Shown piece after piece: positions 38,248 to 48,787 of a DNA stretch of 64,000 nucleotides (positions are counted from its first letter, which is position 1; every line of letters starts with the position of its first letter). The stretch is taken from NCBI GenBank assembly GCA_013368445.1, contig JAACJO010000011.1, forward strand, positions 186,001 through 250,000, given 5' to 3'. The notes under the pieces were generated by a model. That model did not search any database. It was not told where the DNA came from and saw only the letters and a list, made by a program, of their open reading frames with translations. Position numbers and translations under genes: made by a program. This stretch comes from Leucocoprinus leucothites (lineage: Eukaryota > Basidiomycota > Agaricomycetes > Agaricales > Agaricaceae).

Positions 38248-40297
38248 TTATTTAGACACATCAATTGAAGTCTCTTTCCTCAAGCTTGCTTGTTCCCGAA
38301 ATTCTTTGGCACGTTCTTCCCTCCATTCACAATCGTTATAATACTCACATGTTCTGTACGGGACGCGTTAATCGAGAGAGGATCAGAGGGAACAAGAGTA
38401 CTCACGTGCATCGTCGAGCAAGCCCCACCGGTACACCGTTAGGCTTCCGTTCACCTCTCCACCAGGCAAGAACATCGGCCACATAAGAGGAGAGAAACTC
38501 TGGATCATTATCGAAAATTTTTGTTCCAAGTATTTCGTGTTGTTTCTTGCCAGCGTCTCGTCCAGTCTCTGCTGAGCTTTCACAAGCTCCTTTTCCCGAA
38601 AAACATTAGCAAAATTCATGGAGTGATAGTAAATAACGAACAACAAACCTTCTGCTGGGCTGTCAGACAGTGGTATTATCTCCCCATCGGTGGTAGTGGT
38701 AGCAGCCGGTGAGAGCAGGGAGTCCTCGGACGAACAACTCGTTTTGATAAGCTCAGGCGCTCCCTGGAATGGAAAAGGATTCGAGCGGCCTTTCCTACGT
38801 CCACCGTGAGTTTGTAGCCGATAAATGAGCTTCAATTGGTCGTCAACACCAGCGATATTGAGCTGGTAGACAAGATCGTGCCAGAGAGCTGAGAGATCGT
38901 TCAGGTTGTAGACCTGGAATTCACCCTCACCGGCGACAAGACCTGCTTGCTCAAGAAAATGCCAGGAAAGGTTTTGTTCAGGGTTAACATTAGCTAATTG
39001 CCAGAATGCCATGAAGTTGAAGGAAGGCTCAGAAGCAACAAGCCTAGATAGCAGCTTATGGTATAACATAAGCTGCAAACGCGAGGGAAGCGTGTCTTCT
39101 TCAAGTGGCAGTGATGGACGTTGTCTTGTCTTCGTGTCGATAATTAGTAGTTGAAAGGAAGTATCGTCACAAGCTGTATTCCTCGACTTGGCGGTGCTGC
39201 TGGGAGTAAAATAATTCTCAATTCGCGTTTGCGACAGATCAGCGGCATCAGGCTGCTCATCGTTGGGCGCCTCATTGTGAACAGGTCGATAAACTAATTC
39301 ATCCTAGGTGACAGAAGTGAGACCCTTATTCAGTGAACGAGAGAAGCACCGCACGATAATGCCCACGATTACCTCCCCGTCTTCCATACCGAAAACGGGC
39401 ATTTCGCGCTGAAAGCAACTGAATAAACATATCAAAAGCCGGTTAACGCAATGCACACCGTGAAACCCTCAAGTCTCATCCCTCGAAGGCAAGTTAACAT
39501 ATTTACGAGTCTGATTCATTGTTGAGTATATATGCCGCCACAGCCCGATCAAAACCAACCTTAAAGCCCATCGTTCTTCTGTGGTCATAACCTCAACAAA
39601 CACTTCTTCTGGTTTAACTTCTCGCTCCAGTGCTTTATGGATAGCCTGAACGCATGAGTTTCGATAGAAATGGGAAGAAATAAATGATTTACCTTGCCTT
39701 TACTTGTTATAACGTCATTCTGGGCTGCAACCACACCGTCCGTCTTGATATTTTTACCGGAGGCCGACCTGAAAGACTTCGGGCGTTCGCCCAGTGGTCG
39801 AGACCGTTTTCCCCTTAGGCCATACTCGAATTGCACCTCACACCTATTCATTCGTGCTCAGAAGCATGAGTAAACCAAACGCAAGAGAAACCGCACCAAG
39901 AAGGCGATACTAGATCAGTCACAGAGAGAATTCCATACCGGCGAAATGCCTCCAAAGGACTGAGTCGCGGTCTGCCCCGTTTGCTTGATGAGGGCTGATG
40001 TGAACTATTCTGGCCACTGACAGTCTCATAAGCAATGTTCACCTTGGAAAGGTGTCCTTTCTTTGCGATATCCGCGTCAATTCGTGCAAAATCCTCTTCG
40101 GTGAATTCTGAGAAATCATATGCTGCGAATTCATCCTCGTCTGCTCTCGACACTGTCAAAGAGTGAAGTTATTTGGTTTATAGCGGTCACGAGTAAAGAC
40201 AACCGACTTGGTGTTGTGCTATGGATGCGAGAGAAACAGCGGGTGACCGGGGGCTACTATGAAAACCGCGCGTGCTTAACAAAACGCGTCTCACCAT
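38248..40297 (-). CDS. EXO5: exonuclease V (Exo5/Dem1) with mitochondrial presequence
   Basis: Transcription order exons are 40204-40297, 39897-40152, 39693-39843, 39560-39645, 39459-39510, 39355-39408, 38649-39303, 38406-38571 and 38248-38353, giving 539 residues. The first exon encodes MVRRVLLSTRGFHSSPRS, which is Arg/Ser-rich without acids and has the FHSS pattern of mitochondrial targeting signals. The nuclease core has GIIDELVY and IIDTKTRQRPS, the PD-(D/E)XK active site. One cysteine in PSWCEVQFEY and three in RRCTTCEYYNDCEW are the four expected ligands of the Exo5 iron-sulfur cluster. Yeast Exo5 is a mitochondrial single-strand exonuclease needed for mtDNA maintenance; the human form acts in the nucleus. 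The last two exons are in a different frame from the long ORF that overlaps them. Confidence 0.9.
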
Positions 40298-40762
40298 GTG
40301 ACCTGGCCGAGGCAAATCACTGGCATTGGCTTCTGACAAATTCGTGCCTTACAGAACTTATCACTTCAGCAAAGACTAACTGAACTCACGACCACGCGCC
40401 ACCCACGAATCCGACTTGTTACTTGTGATCCTCACAACCCCACCGGTACACCACCACCACAGGGTTTACCTGTCCTATTCAAAGCTCAATATCATGCTCA
40501 TAGCAGGACCCTATGGATCCATATAAACCTTCCACGCGCTTTTGAGGCCTTTGCCTTCGATGCCATGAGCTGTTTTCTCACAGGAAGGAGGGAACAGTGG
40601 TACCATTTATGATGACGCAACCAGTCATATGTGAAAAAGCAGCAAAATTAGGTCTCATGCCTAGAGGAATTATCGTTTCAGATCCTCAAATGCAAAGTCT
40701 CATGACCCACGCAAAGTAGATATAACAACCTCCTTCCTAATACACCCCCACAGGGCTCAAAA
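40298..40762. other. divergent intergenic region, EXO5 and GH27
   Basis: There are 465 bases between two divergent starts. A TATA-like ATATAAAC lies at about 40521-40528, 240 bp before the GH27 ATG, which is far for a core promoter element. No gene seen. Confidence 0.4.
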
Positions 40763-42658
40763 ATGCATTCAGTCCTTTTCGTCCTTGTGTCGACTTGCCT
40801 ACTACACAGTGCCGTAAGTTCTCAGATCACAACTCCTCAATCCTAGTCCATCCCTTTCCTAGAATGCTTGGAACAATGGTCTTCAGAAAACTCCAGCTAT
40901 GGGGTTCAATACGTAGGGCTCACCTCTCAGACCCTTTGCGCTGTCTGACTCAAGGGCTTCAGCTGGAACCGCTTCCAATGCAACATCGATGAAGATTTGA
41001 TTCGTCAGACCGCTGTTCAGATGAAGGATCTCGGATTTCTTGATGCTGGATACGACTTTATCAACATTGATGATTGCTGGTTGCTGAAAGACCGCGATGC
41101 AAGCGGCTCCCTTGTTACGGATCCCGACAAGTTTCCCAGTCAGTTTAAACCCCTGCCTTCATAATGTTTACTCAATAGAATAACAGGTGGGCTCAAGAAT
41201 CTAACGGAATTCCTACATGGCCTAGGCTTTAAAGCTGGTGTGCGTCTACGTTCCTTTCCATGTGCTTCCAGTAATTCATGCCGATTTTTTTCGTCCTAGA
41301 TCTATGTAAGCGCGGAAGCTTCTGGCACCTTTTGTTCCTCCCCCTTACTAGTTCCTAGGAAGACTTAGGTCTGACGACTGTAAGACCACCTCAATTTTGC
41401 CGCCAGGACAATTGATTTCATTTTCTCAGTGCGCTGGATTTGCTGGAAGCCTTAATCATGAACTCACGGACGCTCGGTTATTTGTAGACTTGGGTATGGC
41501 CATTTCTACCATCAATTTGACCACGTTAATAACGCAAATTAGGCTTCGATTATGCAAAGGTGCCCACCTTCCCATCCGAAATGGAGGAAGAAATAAACCT
41601 TTTACCAACTCATCAAACATAGATCGATGATTGCAACAGTGGCAGCTTCTCTGGGACAAATCCAGAACGTTTTCAGCGCTGGACTGACGCAACAACGCAG
41701 ATCCAGCAGGAGACTGGTAAAATGCTTTTCTACTCTTTTGTTGAATGGCAGAGCTTCGACGCGTGGACGTGGGGACCCCCTATTGCGAACTCCTGGCGAA
41801 GTGAGCCTCCAGCTAAGGATGTCTTTCATTTGACTGATGTTTGCAGTTTACGATGATATTCAACCAAATTGGGGAAGAATAACTGCGATCCTGAATAATG
41901 CATCGTTCATCGGTGATTTTTCCAACTTCTGGGGTCACAATGATCTTGGTGGGAATGGAATTTCAGGAAATATCCCCGCTTTCAGGCTCATACCTTCCAT
42001 CAGACATGCTCGAAAATGGCAACGGCGAGCTGACACTAGCAGAGCAGCGTAGTCATTTCACGGCCTGGGCTCTCACGAAGTCTCCTCTTCTAATTGGAAC
42101 TGATGTAGGTCTTCTAAAAATCGCCCCGACCGCGCAGTACAGAAAGTCCTGGTTCTAGATATCAAGTCTCTCACAAGACTCCATCGATATTCTGCTCAAC
42201 CCCGAAATTATCGCAATCAACCAAGATACACAAATCGGCGAGCCCCTGAAACCATTCTTTTGGGGCAAGAATCCAGACGGCACATGGGATCCGTAAGTCC
42301 TCATGATCCAGCGCTACTGTCATTTCCCAATTTGCATTCCAACCTAGGATGTTCCCTGCTCAGTATTGGAGGTAAGTTTATGCAATCCCCATCACCCAGA
42401 TTGCTCATTGGCGTTCGTCCATTAAGCGGCTTCTCCCAGGACAAACAGCACACCGCAATTATGTATATCAACTTCAACGATCGTACAGTGGATCTCAACT
42501 TCACTTTTGCGCACTCTCCTCATCTCCAAGCGGACAAGAAATATGCGATTCGGGACCTATGGAAACATGAAGATATTGGTGTTTTCAGCGATTTCTTCTT
42601 CGACGGGAGTATTCCATCTCATGACGCGCGCGTATATATCTTTACGGAACAAACTTGA
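40763..42658 (+). CDS. secreted GH27 alpha-galactosidase (14 exons, intact)
   Basis: Exons are 40763-40813, 40863-40903, 40963-41138, 41187-41239, 41300-41305, 41359-41379, 41430-41493, 41543-41559, 41623-41800, 41847-41948, 42004-42104, 42159-42292, 42348-42371 and 42427-42658. They join in phase to 399 residues. A signal peptide ([19 protein letters not shown]) is followed by [30 protein letters not shown] and YAKIDDC, whose first Asp is the expected nucleophile. Then come SWRIYDDIQ, whose second Asp aligns with the acid/base, GHNDLDMLENG and SPLLIGTD. The enzyme removes alpha-1,6-galactose from raffinose-type sugars and galactomannan. Exon 5 is only 6 nt (ATCTAT, Ile-Tyr), and four others are 17-24 nt. 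It neighbours two secreted oxidoreductase-like genes, suggesting a plant-biomass role. Confidence 0.92.
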
Positions 42659-43357
42659 TAAACTTATCGTATCAAATCAAACGTGTCAGCTCCAGATTTG
42701 TAGTTACAATCGACTCTTTTTTCGTGTCGAACTTGCCACCGTCGTGAAATCAGATCATTACTGCGACTGGTACGATCGGCTTTTGTTCCGCAAAAAGAAG
42801 TGCGCCTTTACAGCCAATGCGGTCCGTTATGCCCTTGACATGATCCAGGTACATGTTCTCTCCGTCAAAGACGCGCTCAGAAGAGCTATACCTACCACTC
42901 TCTTTGGAAATTAGACTTACACGCTCGACATCAACTCGATCAAGAACTCCGAGATGCCAAGTATGTTGCTCCGTCCCTTCTAGTTATCCCGCGGATTAGC
43001 CTTTGCTGACCATCGCTGTTTTTCTCCAAATACCCCACGCAACCAGGGGATAAAACACGGAATGAAGTGTCTATTATTACTCGTACCCGACTAATTTTAC
43101 CAGATGAACACCGTATGTTGAACTACGCATGACCAAGAACGTCGCAAATGCATGCTGGCTACTCCATGGAAGGTGTATTATTAGAATGCGACTCGGTGCA
43201 ACCGAGCACTACAGTCATCGCTGACAACACCTTGTGTGTTGGCTGAGGCTTATTGGGCTTGCAAAAGCCACTAGAAGCATATAAAAGCCGCTTTAACTTG
43301 CCTCAGGACCACAGGAAACTCAAAACCCAGTTTCAGTTCCCTAAGCCTCTCTCAGAA
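42659..43357. other. intergenic region before the intradiol pair
   Basis: No supported gene. A short open stretch at 42660-42914 has no domain content. A TATA box sits at 43280-43287 (separate entry). Confidence 0.4.
43280..43287 (+). promoter_or_regulatory. TATA box, intradiol-like gene 1
   Basis: TATAAAAG begins 78 bp upstream of the ATG at 43358. The tandem paralog has the same octamer at exactly the same distance, which supports it as a real core promoter element. Confidence 0.7.
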
Positions 43358-44538
43358 ATGATCTCGAGCCTCGTTGTCCTTGCCCTTACAGCCGCTGGCT
43401 CCATTGTCACTGGTGAGTGTCATCGACCTGCATGCTTCGACCTGCTGAACGTCCTATCTGCAAGCCCTCCCTTCTGGCAAGGCGGCGACTCTGGTGCCGC
43501 GGGATTGCTCTGCTGAGGTCGGCGCGTTTAACGCCGCCCGTGCTGCAAAACGCGGCCTTGACTCGCGTTCAATTTACTTAGGACCCGTTAACGTATGTTA
43601 GATTCACATACCCATTTTTGCTTACTCCTGATTGGCTTTTCTAGACCACTTGCATTCTTGCTCCGGATTCTCCTAAAGGCAAGCCTTATCTTGAACAGCT
43701 TGGACAAGAACTGACTTGGTCAATACAGAAAACTATGTTTCTGGAACAGTAAGCTTCCCGCGATCAACATTTCCTTCGGATACTCACTCATGCCCTGGAC
43801 ATACAGCCCGTCTCGGCTAACATTGCCGGGGGACAAAAGTGAGTAATACTCTGAAAATTCTAAACCCTCGGTGTTCACGCACACCGCACGGACAGTGGCC
43901 TCGAGTTCGTTCTTGATGTTGGCCTCATGGACATTACCACCTGCAAGCCCCTCGCCAATACGATGGTCGAAGTCTGGTCGCGTAAGCATTGGCTTCCTTA
44001 ACCTGAAATTAGACTGACGTCTCTCCCTGATTCCGATCAGCCAATGCCTTAGGCCAATACGGAAATTTCCTTCGAGGCGCGACATCTTCCAATTCGGGCG
44101 GCATTGCCGAATTCCAGATGATCTACCCGGGATGGTCGAGCGGCGCCAACCATGTCAACATTGCGGTCCATACTTCGTCAAGCATGTCTTCCTCCACTAC
44201 CCACGTTGGGAAGCTGTATTTCACCGACCAGTGGACTAACTTAATCGGAGGAACCTCTCCATATACCCAAAATACTCACTCTAGGGTCATGAACAATGCC
44301 GATTCTGACTACAAGAATGCCATGTCTAAGGGCTACTCTCCTGTTGTCTCGTGAGTCCCCTTTGAGGTCAACCTGGGATTTTACTAAGGTCCCAATAGTG
44401 TTACATCTATCCATGACGATTGGCCGGAGGGTGTCGTTGGAATCATTAGTGAGTGTCCTCTCGGTTTCCCAGTTGGCTTGATCAAGAGTAATAATCCCAC
44501 CATTTCTATTTCTAGCCGTCGGAGTTAACCCTCACTAA
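43358..44538 (+). CDS. secreted intradiol-dioxygenase-like protein 1
   Basis: Exons 43358-43412, 43465-43592, 43645-43678, 43729-43748, 43807-43838, 43896-43981, 44041-44350, 44399-44448 and 44516-44538 give 245 residues. A signal peptide is likely (MISSLVVLALTAAGSIV). The intradiol ring-cleavage dioxygenase fold is suggested by TTCILAP, DVGLMDITTCKPL, MVEVWSPNA, FLRGA and ANHVNIAVH, and by the C-terminal DDWPEGVVGIITVGVNP. Active enzymes bind Fe(III) with two Tyr and two His. Here the usual HxH appears as HVN, and the Tyr before it as Trp (PGWSS), so classical catechol cleavage is doubtful. Intron 43679-43728 has a GC donor (AAAG|GCAAG). Exon count and phases match the next gene. Confidence 0.82.
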
Positions 44539-45549
44539 ATCACCTCACATGGAGGACAGGAAAAATGTAAACGTTCAGAGTCGTCATATGCATTTCCTTG
44601 TACATATGACAGAATCCATACTCCCTATTATTCCGTTTCATCCATCGTCCACAAGCTGAGTGGACAGCTCGCCGACCTTTGAATTTCGAACATTTACCTC
44701 GGACTACAAACTCTTGACGTCAAAAACGATCACTACATGAACAGGCAGACGGTACTACTATCACTGGGCACTTGATGTCACTTCTTGTGAGACTCATGAG
44801 GCATTTCTGCGCGCGCTAGCGTGGCACGCGTGGAAGCGAACTGGTCGTTAATGCATCGGCCGACAAAGTAAAGGCTCGTGGTTTCTAATCTTAGCATATC
44901 CACCCTCCAATGTCCAGGCTCACCTGCTCACCATCAACCGAGAAAATCACTTTCGCTGGCACGCCTGACACCACCATATGTCCTTGATATGTCAGCTTTC
45001 CTTGCAAACGGAGTGTTCTTATCACCCGCCTCAATGACTTGGGCTCTCGTTTCCCTCACACACTTGTGTCGACAAGTCCTGGAATGGCAATCTAGCTTAC
45101 ACGCTCGTCCGAATGTAAACTCTTTTCACACCCTGAAAGGAAGTGAATCTTACACGATGGAGACAATATTACCGGTGTTTCAATACAGAAGATGACTCCC
45201 AGCAACGACCTGGGGTTTATATGACATCCGACGGAAGAGCACAGGATAAACCGCGGTCAAGCCCCTCATTCGCAGTACAAGCTCTTCACCTTACTCCCGC
45301 TAGAAGGTTCTAGGACTGGGTTCTTCGCCAATTTCTCCTTCTCTAATTGTTCATGCCAAGCAAATTTCAGCAATGGAGGGCTGGATGAACTTCGTGTTTG
45401 CTATCTTAGGGTGGCGATTCTTGTCGCATGAGCCTCAGGGCGTTAGAGACTTGGGGGACCTTCTACAGAGGTATAAAAGCATGGTCCGTGAGTATTGAAA
45501 CGATAATATCCCTTAACATCCCGAGCTCAATCGCATACACTCGTCTATC
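44539..45549. other. about 1 kb between the tandem intradiol-like genes
   Basis: No supported gene. Open stretches at 44878-45195 lack domain content. A TATA box lies at 45472-45479. I see no remnant of a third copy. Confidence 0.4.
45472..45479 (+). promoter_or_regulatory. TATA box, intradiol-like gene 2
   Basis: TATAAAAG starts 78 bp before the ATG at 45550, the same spacing as in the upstream paralog. Confidence 0.7.
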
Positions 45550-46731
45550 ATGCATTTCTTGACTTTGGTATTCCTCGCTGTCTTCTGTGGCGCCGTTGCA
45601 GGTGATTCAGGAGCAAGGTTCATGCCATTTCATGATTGATCGACTAACGTCAATCCAGGTCTCCCAACGGACAATACGAGCACGCTCGCACCAAGAGATT
45701 GTTCCTCTGAGATTAATTCCTTCAACATCGCCCGCCGAGAAAGGCGTGGTCATGTTAAGAGGTCTTCCAATATAAATATGCGGGCTGTAAGATGGAGTGT
45801 ACCGCTCTGCGATTTACCCACTGACATTATAGACAGCTCACTTGTGTCGCTGCTCCAGAAGTTGCTGTTGGTGGGTGGAGTCCCGTTTTTATAGATATTC
45901 CCTCCATGCTAAAGCAGTCCTACAGAGGATTACACTCGACCCGTGAGCGCCAGATATTCTGCATTTTTCGAATTATATTTGACCGTTATACTTTTAAAGC
46001 CTCTTCGTCAAAATCTCAGGGAGGACCAAAGGTACGCCCTTGAAAAAGGCCACTTCATGTTCTGACATTCCATCTAGTGGTCTCGAAATGACTCTTGATG
46101 TTGGGGTCATCGATGTTACGACATGCCAACCTATACCAAATGTTATGGTTGAGGTTTGGTCGCGTGAGTATGGGCAACACAACTGCAAGAATGCTTGAAT
46201 TAACTGTGAATCCTCTAGCCAATGCTCTCGGAGCCTACGGTAGCACTTTCTTACGGGGTGCATTTACATCTGCTTCCAACGGTGTCGCCGAGTTTCAGAC
46301 GCTTTTCCCGGGCTATACCTCTGATGGAGCGAACCATGTCAACATCATGGTCCACACATCCAACTCCATGTCCGGCACCGTTTCGCACGCTGGACAGGTA
46401 TTTTTTACCGACCGATGGACGGATGTCGTATCCATGACATCGCCCTACAGCCAGAACGTAAACAATAGGGTGCTCAATGCCCAGGATTCCAACTACGCGA
46501 CTGCAAATAGTGAAGGATACAACGCCATTGTCGAGTAAGCCTGACTCAAAACAGCGATAAGAACTGTTTCGCTAACGTGATCCAAAGCATTCAATCTATT
46601 CACGACGACTGGCCAGAAGGCGTAATTGGCTACATCAGTGAGTTACATCGTCCTTCAGGGTGAGAAGTGACCTGATTGTCCTGCTAGCTGTGGGCGTTAA
46701 TCCCCAGAGGAAGGTCGAGGTCCCACGGTGA
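45550..46731 (+). CDS. secreted intradiol-dioxygenase-like protein 2
   Basis: Exons 45550-45601, 45659-45786, 45837-45870, 45926-45942, 46000-46031, 46078-46163, 46219-46534, 46588-46637 and 46688-46731 give 252 residues. A signal peptide is present (MHFLTLVFLAVFCGAVA). The core follows intradiol dioxygenases: LTCVAAPEVAVEDY, REDQSGLEMTLDVGVIDVTTC, FQTLFPGY, GANHVNIMVH, FFTDRW and DDWPEGVIGYITVGVNP. The Tyr of PGY is kept here, unlike in copy 1, but the expected second His of HxH is again Asn. Exons 3, 5, 6 and 8 are the same length as in copy 1 (34, 32, 86, 50 nt). The C-terminal tail is longer (PQRKVEVPR). Known members cleave catechols outside the cell; activity of this divergent pair is uncertain. 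Confidence 0.85.
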
Positions 46732-47299
46732 TTCCTAAATTCGGAATAGAAGAAGATAGTCAATTTATCAATACATCTATGCTATTACTTTTTGTGTGGA
46801 CAAGAGATACCTGAATATTCTAGACTGACTCGGAGTAGGGGAAAGAGATCAAACAGTTGTGTGTACTTATTAGTAACCAACGCCACCCTGAGCTGGATGA
46901 TGATCCGAGTTATATTTGTATCACACCTGACGTGATGGGAAGTCAAAACAGATTACGAAAATCAAAATGCAAAGTCGTCTCATTTGAGCACGTCAATGCC
47001 GGCTGGACTCGAGCATCATCCAACTCTTAACTTAGCATGAACTCCAGTAACTGCTCTACGATTTCAACTCTATGACCATGAGCGCTCCACCTTGACCTCG
47101 CGGATTTTCATGCTCATTGCTCACGGTAAGCGCATCACGCTACTTTGACCTCTCAAGCATGGCTGGCTGACCAGTCTTACGAAGTACCCATATGCCCACT
47201 TGCACGATCTTCGCTTTCAAAGACGAAACCATTTTTCACGAATCTGAACGAACGGCTGTTATTAATCTTCCAAGCTTCGAGAGCTTTCCTTCAGTGTCC
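46732..47299. other. intergenic region
   Basis: No supported gene. The reading frame of the next gene is open back to an ATG at 47192, so its start could lie there. Confidence 0.35.
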
Positions 47300-48421
47300 A
47301 TGTCAAAGATTGGAGAGAGCTTTATTATGTTCTCTGCTCGCGTGATTGCGTCCTTTGGCTTTGGTTTGGTGAGTGAAAAATACAGTCTCTTTCACCAAAC
47401 TGACTTTAGTGCCATGAAGAGCATCTTTATGATCTGGTTTCGGTGGTTGGCACCCTTGGCTGTCCCCCCTCCCTCACCCAGGCAATGGCCTAAAAGGTCC
47501 GATAATGAGCACAACCGGTTACTTCCCTCTGAGCTAGGCACTTATACCTTGCGGAAGACAATTAACAAGGCCGCTCTTCTCCGACATGCGCACCCTCAGG
47601 CTGTCAACGTTTCTTGCCGGCTTACTTCAGATCCTTGTCAGACAGCCAAACGGGTTGGCAAACCTGTCGTTCTCAGTCTTCAACTATCCAGCCTTTCCGA
47701 CGTTGAATCTATTCATCAACGCGATTCCGTCTGGATGCCATCAACGCCTATCCAAACTTTTTCTCTTCCCTCGACTCCTACTCTCCAGCCTACATTGACG
47801 CTAGAAAATACACCAGAAACTACTGGGCTCCACCGGCGTTCGAGTTCCACATCACGTCTAATATCCATGGTCAAGTCTCCATTCCGAGCAAAAAGCAAAC
47901 ATTTTTCTTTTCCTTGTACGCTGCGCGGCCGCTCACCGAGTTCGTCTTCTTTTCCGTAATCACGACTACCAACTAATGTTTTTATAGGGCAAACGTCAAT
48001 GCCCACCACACCCTTCAAGCTTCCGACGGTTCTGGTACATAAAGCGACGAAGAAAACATTAGGCCCATTCAAGGCACCTTGGCGTCGCTCATGGCCAGAA
48101 GCTAGTATCATGACCGACAAGGACACTGACCTACGTGAATCAAAAGCTTCTATCCCACATCATCCTGTTTCCACATCTCGGTTGTTCTGGTCTTCAAACG
48201 TGGGATCCAGGCCCTCTAACCAAGAGAGAATTCGTCATCAACCCCTCACTTCTACGATTTTCTCTCGGAGATTGTTGCATCAACCAATATCATCATCTCG
48301 GCCTCGTACATTGCCTTACGAGGCCCCTTATTTCGCGTGCCCTCCCATCCCGATCAGAAAGGAATATACCAGAATACGATCCCCTCGGACTTCATATGAC
48401 GATTACTCGCCAGGGCGGTGA
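47300..48421 (+). CDS. uncharacterised membrane-anchored protein with PYEAPYF motif
   Basis: Exons 47300-47915 and 47988-48421 join through a T|GG codon to give 349 residues; an ATG at 47192 would add 36. The N-terminus has two hydrophobic stretches (FIMFSARVIASFGFG and IFMIWFRWLAPLAVP). The middle is Ser/Thr/Pro-rich and basic. The C-terminal part has PYEAPYF followed by ACPPIP and a Tyr- and Arg-rich tail. No known domain is recognised. Length, N-terminal hydrophobicity and the terminal motif match the protein at 18025-19202, so I infer a shared family. The 72-nt intron is chosen because other donors break the frame. Confidence 0.62.
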
Positions 48422-48787
48422 CCATCCAGCCAACCCGTTCAGTATCGTGAGCTCTAGTTTGGAGTAGAAATCGGAATAACTCGACAGTCATTCTCGCTCC
48501 TGATTTTTATTCTTTAATTGTGAGTATTCCTTCTCTCTGGCAGCCAAAGCCTGACATCTCGCCAGTATATAGATATGTATAACTGCGGCTGATTATTTGG
48601 ACTCTGGGATATCATCGTGTCGCTTACTGTCGTGTACTTAAGGCTTTCCGAATCAATTAATATTCAATAAGTATTTAGCTTTTGTTGAGCATGAATCACG
48701 TGGCGTTTGGTGTCTAACAAACTGGGGGTCCGAGGTTTAAGAAGGCTTAGTTCTGTCCTTGACAACATTCCCGCCTATCTCTCTAAG
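48422..48787. other. intergenic region with upstream ORF and E-box
   Basis: A 9-codon ORF (ATG 48691 to TAA 48717) precedes the nicotinamidase start, and it overlaps a CACGTG palindrome at 48697-48702. No other feature is seen. Confidence 0.4.

Noticed and set aside
38383..39078. EXO5 ending as the long ORF reads, without iron-sulfur cysteines
   Set aside because: Splicing 38572-38648 and 38354-38405 shifts to the frame encoding the conserved RRCTTCEYYNDC block.
47372..47412. 41-nt intron after GFGL in the PYEAPYF protein, by analogy with the protein at 18025
   Set aside because: It is shorter than other introns here and its removal breaks the frame, while read-through stays open.
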